From Bremia lactucae (lineage: Eukaryota > Oomycota > Peronosporomycetes > Peronosporales > Peronosporaceae), in the NCBI RefSeq assembly GCF_004359215.1, contig NC_090621.1, positions 3,839,808-3,850,776 on the forward strand: 10,969 bases of DNA, given 5' to 3'. Below, in pieces: positions 6,894-10,969 of the stretch (positions within the stretch are counted from its first letter, which is position 1; each line of letters begins with the position of its first letter). Under the pieces are notes generated by a model. That model saw only the letters and a list, made by a program, of their open reading frames with translations, did no database searches and was not told where the DNA came from. The translations under genes were made by a program, and so were the position numbers.

Positions 6894-7578
6894 NNNNNNN
6901 NNNNNNNNNNNNNNNNNNNNNNNNNNNNNNNNNNNNNNNNNNNNNNNNNNNNNNNNNNNNNNNNNNNNNNNNNNNNNNNNNNNNNNNNNNNNNNNNNNNN
7001 NNNNNNNNNNNNNNNNNNNNNNNNNNNNNNNNNNNNNNNNNNNNNNNNNNNNNNNNNNNNNNNNNNNNNNNNNNNNNNNNNNNNNNNNNNNNNNNNNNNN
7101 NNNNNNNNNNNNNNNNNNNNNNNNNNNNNNNNNNNNNNNNNNNNNNNNNNNNNNNNNNNNNNNNNNNNNNNNNNNNNNNNNNNNNNNNNNNNNNNNNNNN
7201 NNNNNNNNNNNNNNNNNNNNNNNNNNNNNNNNNNNNNNNNNNNNNNNNNNNNNNNNNNNNNNNNNNNNNNNNNNNNNNNNNNNNNNNNNNNNNNNNNNNN
7301 NNNNNNNNNNNNNNNNNNNNNNNNNNNNNNNNNNNNNNNNNNNNNNNNNNNNNNNNNNNNNNNNNNNNNNNNNNNNNNNNNNNNNNNNNNNNNNNNNNNN
7401 NNNNNNNNNNNNNNNNNNNNNNNNNNNNNNNNNNNNNNNNNNNNNNNNNNNNNNNNNNNNNNNNNNNNNNNNNNNNNNNNNNNNNNNNNNNNNNNNNNNN
7501 NNNNNNNNNNNNNNNNNNNNNNNNNNNNNNNNNNNNNNNNNNNNNNNNNNNNNNNNNNNNNNNNNNNNNNNNNNNNNN
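6894..7578. other. Scaffold gap (685 N)
   Basis: A run of N with unknown content separates plus-strand gag from minus-strand RT of a different copy. The translations running through it have no meaning. The gap length may be an estimate rather than a measured size. Confidence 0.99.
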
Positions 7579-8045
7579 TTTCTTTTACCGTGAACACCCA
7601 CTTGCTTCTTATCGCTTTTGGGCCGCGTGGCAGGACCACAAGCTCCCATGTCTCATTCTTGGTCAGCGATTCAAATTCAGATGCGCACGCTTCTTTCCAC
7701 TTGCTCGCGTCGCTGTAGGTCCATAGCTGACATATATGATGTCGGCACTTCTCCCACTGAATCCACAGCTTACGCATAGTCTTTTTCTTCTTCCTTGATT
7801 GACGTAAGCAGAGCTGACATGTCTTCAAGAGGCCTTTGTTGACCTTGGGCTGGCGTTTCTTCGTTTGCGCGACTGAAACGCTTACTTTGTTTAGCACTTG
7901 GTGGTCGAGACAAGTTTTCAAGCGATTGAGTCTTCAGATAGCGCTTAGATCCTGGAATATAATCCGTATTCGGCCGCTAAAATTCTTGCGTTTGCTCTTG
8001 TGATGGCGGAATTTCGGACGACTCTTCTTGCAGATGCTTGTCGTC
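7579..8045 (-). pseudogene. RT N-terminus and integrase-RT linker (block 6)
   Basis: The minus strand is open from 7921 into the gap. It contains YSDASKWKEACASEFESLTK, then ETWELVVLPR and AIRSKWVFTVKE at the gap edge, the very start of a copia RT. The same piece occurs in block 3 as SDDSKWKEACASEFES and SSKWVFKWKE, so the two are copies of one family. The upstream part, 7700-8045, is the poorly conserved linker. The catalytic palm of this RT is in the gap or absent. Confidence 0.8.
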
Positions 8046-8728
8046 TTCTTCACCGTCGGTCACCGCAATTTCGCTGTGATATTCTGATGTCCTGTAAGAG
8101 GCTTGTTCGTGTTTTCCGCTATCAAAAGTGTTCTATATAAGTTAGCATCGCGACTTACAATGATCCGGCTTGTTGATAGTTGCTCGAACCGATACGTCTT
8201 TTTGTGCTCCGAATATCCAAGAAAACGGCACAGACTTCCTTGAGCGTCCAATTTTGAGCGCTTCTCCATTGGGTCGTGCACATTCGCATGACAGCCAAAT
8301 ACCTTGACATTCGCAAGTATCGGCTTTTTCTTCAGCTATTCCTCATGTGGAGTCTTGAGCAAGCCTTGAGCACGAGTTAGCAGACGATTACGGAGAAAAA
8401 CAGCTGTCATAACTGCTTCTCTCCAGTACTGCGCGCACACTCGACATACGGGGGCGTAAAGATTTGGACAATGCCGCGATCGGCGCAGAATTTGGCCGTT
8501 GTAGCTGACTTGTACTCGCCGTCGCTGCCGCTGCGAAGCATCTTGACGGAATTGCCGACTAATTTCTCAGCAAATTTTACTAAGTGAACAAACTTGTTGA
8601 AAACTTCGGACCTGTTTCGCATAAGATACACTGCGCAGTGTCAAGACTTGTCATCGATGAAAGTAACAAAATACTTTTACCGCCGAAAGTGGAAGTCCTC
8701 ATCGGTCCACACACATCGCTGTGAACAA
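8046..8728 (-). pseudogene. Integrase with catalytic Glu region deleted (block 6)
   Basis: In protein order the minus strand reads VVHSDVCGPM (first catalytic Asp, 8715-8717), KYFVTFIDDKS, and from 8631 a stretch with MRNRSEVFNKFVHLVKFAEK. It continues with MLRSGSDGEYKS, CADRGIVQIFTPPY, then ECARSTGEKQL. Compared with blocks 2 and 3, the NGVAER segment with the catalytic Glu is missing between FTPPY and ECAR (about 8446-8449). The second Asp position reads Gly (8527-8529) if aligned as S-D-N-D-G-E-Y. The C-terminal part (about 8281-8100) reads KRSKLDAQGSLCRFLGYSEH, YRFEQLSTSRIIVSRD. In-frame stops and frameshifts occur between pieces. It is inactive. Confidence 0.87.
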
Positions 8729-9155
8729 CTTACAAAAGAGATTTTGAGCGATCCGTTGCCGCAGACTGGAACTTGACACGAGTGTTCTTTTCCGGCGCAC
8801 AGCCTCCGCAAAGCTTCCACTGCTTGACTGACCCAATGTCAACACCATTTGCAAAATCGTTTTTGATTATAGCGTCTAATCCGCCGTCACCAATGCGTCC
8901 AACACGGAGATGCCAAAGAAACGACTGCGAAATAGCCGAATTCTGAGGCTCGCATGCCATGTTCACCATCTCAACCGGTACCGGAGTCATGCTTAGTTGA
9001 AACAAACCCTTTCTAGCGCGAGTGCCGCTTGTCCAAAATTCTCATTTTAGCTGTATCGCGCAGCACTTGTTGTTGAAAGTCATTGGAGTGACGTCCTTGA
9101 TGAATCGTTTGACAGAAAACAAATTGCGACTGAGCTTGAAATTATGCCATACTCC
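8729..9155 (-). pseudogene. GAG-pre-integrase region (block 6)
   Basis: The minus strand reads VWHNFKLSRNLFSVKRFIKD and TPMTFNNKC, then a stop, then RKGLFQLSMTPVPVEMVNMA. It goes on with SFLWHLRVGRIGDGGLDAI, NDFANGVDIGSVKQ and LCGGC. The right-edge element has VWHIPKLSRNLFSV at the matching place. The zinc-finger His pair is H-L-R-V-G-R here, so the second His is replaced by Arg, while the CGGC cysteine pair remains. Frames change around 9020-9050. The piece is contiguous with integrase at 8728 and protease at 9156. Confidence 0.83.
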
Positions 9156-9349
9156 CTTCAGCAAATACTTTTTTTGCCGCTTCGAGTAGTCATCGCCATC
9201 ACAATGTCACCAACACCAGTCGCTTGGACAACACCGTCGTCCGCGAAATGTACATTAACCGGGTCGGTTTTCTTGTAGTTTTTCAAGAACATCTTAATGA
9301 AAAAGGTCAAGTGAGCACTGTTGGCGATGAAGCGGCTCGACCTGACCAA
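9156..9349 (-). pseudogene. Copia protease remnant (block 6)
   Basis: The minus strand encodes KNYKKTDPVNVHFADDGVVQ, then ATGVGDIVMAM. The right-edge element has VHLADDGVVQAVGMGDIVMSM after its VDSGATQHM active site, so this is the retropepsin-like protease. The active-site D-S-G aligns with R-S-S here, which would remove the catalytic Asp. The alignment in that corner is weak. Similarity stops at about 9345-9350, where the plus-strand LTR begins. Gag of this copy is not in the window. Confidence 0.75.
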
Positions 9350-9354
9350 GAGAC

Positions 9355-9383
9355 TACCAGTATGTACCAGTATATACCGGTAA
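9355..9383 (+). repeat. 10-bp-period repeat at the LTR start
   Basis: TACCAGTATG (9355), TACCAGTATA (9365) and TACCGGTAA (9375) follow each other at exactly 10 bases. The last contains the palindrome ACCGGT. The array lies directly before the CRE-like repeats. Confidence 0.85.
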
Positions 9384-9430
9384 TGACGTCCTAGTATGAC
9401 ATCAGTTGATGACGTCAGTAGATGACGTCA
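9384..9430 (+). promoter_or_regulatory. Array of four CRE/ATF-like sites with 13-bp period
   Basis: TGACGTCC (9384), TGACATCA (9397), TGACGTCA (9410) and TGACGTCA (9423) start exactly 13 bases apart. TGACGTCA is the palindromic site bound by CREB/ATF-type bZIP proteins in many eukaryotes. Position in the upstream part of the LTR suggests an enhancer-like U3 element. Binding in this organism is an inference. Confidence 0.75.
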
Positions 9431-9458
9431 CAAGCTTCTAGAAGGCTCTATGAACTAT

Positions 9459-9483
9459 GATTGGCTAGAAGTACTGATTGGCT
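9459..9483 (+). promoter_or_regulatory. Pair of reversed CCAAT boxes
   Basis: GATTGGCT occurs at 9459-9466 and 9476-9483, 17 bases apart; its complement AGCCAATC is a perfect CCAAT box. The surrounding bases (GATTGGCTAGAAG and GATTGGCTTAGAGG) show a short imperfect duplication. The second copy is partly kept in the LTR remnant at 2145-2177. Confidence 0.6.
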
Positions 9484-9516
9484 TAGAGGTAGCAATAGGT
9501 TTGCGAACTAAGGACC

Positions 9517-9565
9517 TTAATATAGTTACTTTGCATTTTGCTAAACTTCGCTCACTTGACCGTTT
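9517..9565 (+). promoter_or_regulatory. TATA-like box and oomycete-Inr-like start region
   Basis: TTAATATAGT at 9517-9526 is TATA-like and is conserved in the remnant at 2100-2210. About 32 bases downstream, GCTCACTTG at 9550-9558 resembles the oomycete initiator consensus GCTCATTYY only in part. If this is the start site, the R and U5 parts of the LTR would be very short. Confidence 0.35.
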
Positions 9566-9570
9566 CAATA

Positions 9571-9584
9571 GGTTATGAGCCCAA
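9571..9584 (+). promoter_or_regulatory. Primer-binding site (half-tRNA, initiator tRNA-Met type)
   Basis: GGTTATGAGCCCAA is identical to the site at 6309-6322 and lies three bases after the LTR end. It complements the anticodon arm of initiator tRNA-Met. The gag start codon at 9575-9577 is inside it. Confidence 0.72.
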
Positions 9585-10420
9585 GACCCGCCTTCTTTGC
9601 CCCCGACCTTGACTTCGCTTTCGCCATGGATTCTGCTTCCGCCACCTCTTCTCGCATCAACAAGTTTGATGGCATGAATTTTCATACGTGGAAGTTTAAG
9701 ATGCAAATGGTGCTGGAGGAGAGGGACCTGTGGGAAGTGACAAGCGGGGAGGTGAAACTCGAGCACCTGACCAGTACGCTGGATCAGACAACTTACAAGC
9801 GTAAGTCTCGAAAGGCGCTGGCGATCATCTGTCTCGCGATGGAGGATTCACAGCTGCCTCTGGTTCGCTCGGCAAGTGGAGCGCACGATGCATTGTCACG
9901 GCTGGAGGTACACTTCGAGAAGAAGAGCTTGGCAAATAAGCTCTATCTTCGTCGACGCTTCTTTACGGCCAAAATGGATGATGGTGATGATGTACTACAG
10001 CACATTAACAAGTTAAAGACCCTGGCGGAGCAGCTGGATGCAGTGGGAGCTCCGGTTAGTGAAGACGACTTGGTCATCACGCTCTTGGGAAGCCTCAGTG
10101 ATTCGTTTGCGTTCCTGATCACGGCACTGGAGTCAAGAGCAGACTCGCTGTCATGGGAGCTGGTGACGTCTCGACTGTTGCACGAGGACATGAAACGCAA
10201 GGAACAAGGTGGCGGCATCGAGGGAGCCGCGCACGGTCAAGGTCAAGCGTTTATGTCGAACGATCAAGGATAGCGCAAGGGAGTACGACAAGCGCCTGTC
10301 AAGACGAGCAGTGCATGTCATTATTGTGGTGAGCAGGGACATTGGATTGCGAAGTGTCCAGTACGACTCCGCGACAATGCGCAGCGCAGAGGTCGCAAAC
10401 AGCAAATATCGCGCAAGTAG
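9575..10420 (+). CDS. gag: Copia Gag with zinc knuckle, one in-frame TAG (block 7)
   Basis: The ATG inside the primer-binding site opens 232 codons to a TAG at 10271-10273. The same frame then continues to a stop at 10418-10420 and contains CHYCGEQGHWIAKC (10316-10357), a perfect C-x2-C-x4-H-x4-C zinc knuckle that binds element RNA. The TAG therefore lies inside gag, most simply as a nonsense mutation; readthrough is possible but unsupported. The N-terminal part has NKFDGMNFHTWKFKMQMVLE (about residues 29-48) and LWEVTSGE. UBN2-like features follow: KRKSRKALAIICLAMED, ANKLYLRRRFFTAKM, HINKLKTLAEQL and LGSLSDSF. A second ATG at 9626 (MDSASATSS) is an alternative start. The same Gag is seen in fragment form at 3941-4088. 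Confidence 0.85.
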
Positions 10421-10969
10421 AAGACGACTCCGGCGATTTTCTGTTCTCGGTTGGTGGTGATGTAAGTGCTACCAAGTCAGAATATATGTGGTTTGTTGAC
10501 TCAGGAGCAACGCAACACATGACGTACTCGAAAGAGTACATGAAGAATTACAAGACTATTTCTCCAATAGATGTGCATCTCGCTGACGACGGTGTGGTCC
10601 AAGCGGTGGGAATGGGCGACATAGTGATGTCAATGAAGACTCCGCGTGGGACTAAGAAAGGTATGCTTACTGGTGTATGGCATATTCCCAAGCTTTCGCG
10701 AAATTTGTTTTCGGTTGGCCGCTTTACAAAGGATGTTGGGCCAGTTACGTTTGAGCGTGATGGTTGTTTTGCGAAAACAAAAGATCTTCGCTGGAAGCTT
10801 GGAGCGCGTGAAGGCAAAGGATTGTTCAAGCTTTGCATGACGCCTATTCTGATGGATGAGGCAAATATAACAAGATCGATGGGATACCATGGGGACACCA
10901 CGTCGTACCTCTGGCACCTTCGACTTGGTCACATTGGTCATGGCGGTCTTGATGCTATTGTGAAGAAAA
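10333..10969 (+). CDS. pol: Copia Pol: protease and GAG-pre-integrase, partial (block 7)
   Basis: Frame 1 is open from after a TGA at 10330-10332 to the window end. Convincing family sequence begins at about 10405 (NIAQVEDDSGDFLFSVGGD). The protease active site is MWFVDSGATQHMTYS, with its catalytic Asp at 10498-10500, then VHLADDGVVQ and GDIVMSMKT. GAG-pre-integrase follows: VWHIPKLSRNLFSVGRFTKD, WKLGAREGKGLFKLCMTP and YLWHLRLGHIGHGGLDAI with the zinc-finger His pair at the right edge. Pol is in the -1 frame relative to gag; the two frames overlap between 10333 and 10417. Copia elements usually use one ORF, so this may be a 1-base indel, but a programmed shift cannot be excluded. I saw no canonical X-XXY-YYZ heptamer in the overlap. 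Retropepsin would cut the polyprotein in the particle. Confidence 0.88.

Larger units (their letters stand above)
9343..9567 (+). repeat. 5' LTR of right-edge copia element
   Basis: The sequence between the block 6 protease remnant and the primer-binding site has the contents of an LTR: short repeats, CRE-like and CCAAT motifs, a TATA-like box, and an end in TCA three bases before the primer-binding site. Part of it (9460-9540) recurs reversed at 2100-2210 after an RNase H domain, the position of a 3' LTR, which confirms it as LTR. The 5' boundary is uncertain by about 20 bases; TG dinucleotides at 9343 and 9363 are candidates. Confidence 0.78.
9343..10969 (+). mobile_element. Best-preserved copia element, right-truncated (block 7)
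   Basis: In correct order on the plus strand are an LTR of about 0.2 kb, a primer-binding site, Gag with a CCHC zinc knuckle, protease with VDSGATQHM, and GAG-pre-integrase running off the window. The coding region is broken only by one in-frame TAG (10271-10273) and one frame change (10333-10420), far less decay than in the other copies. Its LTR abuts the protease remnant of block 6, consistent with insertion into that older element. Confidence 0.85.

Noticed and set aside
6313..7921. Long ORFs running through the N gap on both strands
   Set aside because: Only the ends outside the Ns are real. The plus-strand gag and the minus-strand RT are unrelated parts joined by unknown bases.
9384..9430. 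CRISPR-like array
   Set aside because: The repeats are 8 bases with 5-base spacers, far too short, and the setting is a eukaryotic LTR.
10646..10840. Plus-strand 64-codon ORF near the right edge
   Set aside because: It is out of frame with the open pol reading (protease and GAG-pre-integrase) that covers the same bases.

Overview
The window looks like a repeat-rich piece of a eukaryotic nuclear genome, most likely an oomycete (Phytophthora or a close relative). That assignment is an inference. It rests on the style of the Ty1/copia proteins (Gag of the UBN2/DUF4219 type, GAG-pre-integrase, DDE integrase, YVDD-type reverse transcriptase), on a tRNA-derived SINE-like unit, on piled-up degenerate retroelements and on a scaffold gap. 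I see no host gene: no effector-like ORF, rRNA, complete tRNA, CRISPR array or bacterial operon.

Layout, left to right. (1) 1-2095, plus strand: a decayed copia pol, cut by the left edge, running GAG-pre-integrase, integrase, acidic linker, reverse transcriptase (RT), and stopping abruptly inside the RT. (2) 2090-4091, minus strand: a rearranged copia element with an LTR remnant, RNase H, integrase, GAG-pre-integrase and a short piece of gag. Its zinc knuckle, protease and RT are missing. (3) 4089-5890, minus strand: RT, linker and integrase of another copia family. Its RT stops at the residue where the RNase H piece of block 2 resumes. (4) 5891-6308: a SINE-like unit with intact A and B boxes, a 17-bp tandem duplication and the leader of a further copia element. 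(5) 6309-6893, plus strand: primer-binding site and gag of that element, cut by 685 Ns (6894-7578). (6) 7579-9349, minus strand: a second decayed copy of the block 3 family (RT start, linker, integrase, GAG-pre-integrase, protease remnant). (7) 9343-10969, plus strand: the best-preserved element, with an LTR of about 0.2 kb, primer-binding site, gag with zinc knuckle, protease and GAG-pre-integrase, running off the right edge.

Nothing here forms a host pathway; the window is a graveyard of nested and recombined copia elements. The element at the right edge is the youngest-looking. It is open apart from one TAG in gag and one frame change, and its LTR carries a compact promoter-like module: a 13-bp-period array of four CRE-like TGACGTCA motifs, two reversed CCAAT boxes and a TATA-like box. 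Block 2 belongs to the same family, judged by gag, GAG-pre-integrase and LTR similarity. Both gag genes that reach their start overlap a primer-binding site complementary to the anticodon arm of initiator tRNA-Met, which suggests half-tRNA priming as in Drosophila copia. The N gap, with homologous minus-strand copies on either side, means the order of blocks around 5890-7579 should be treated with caution.
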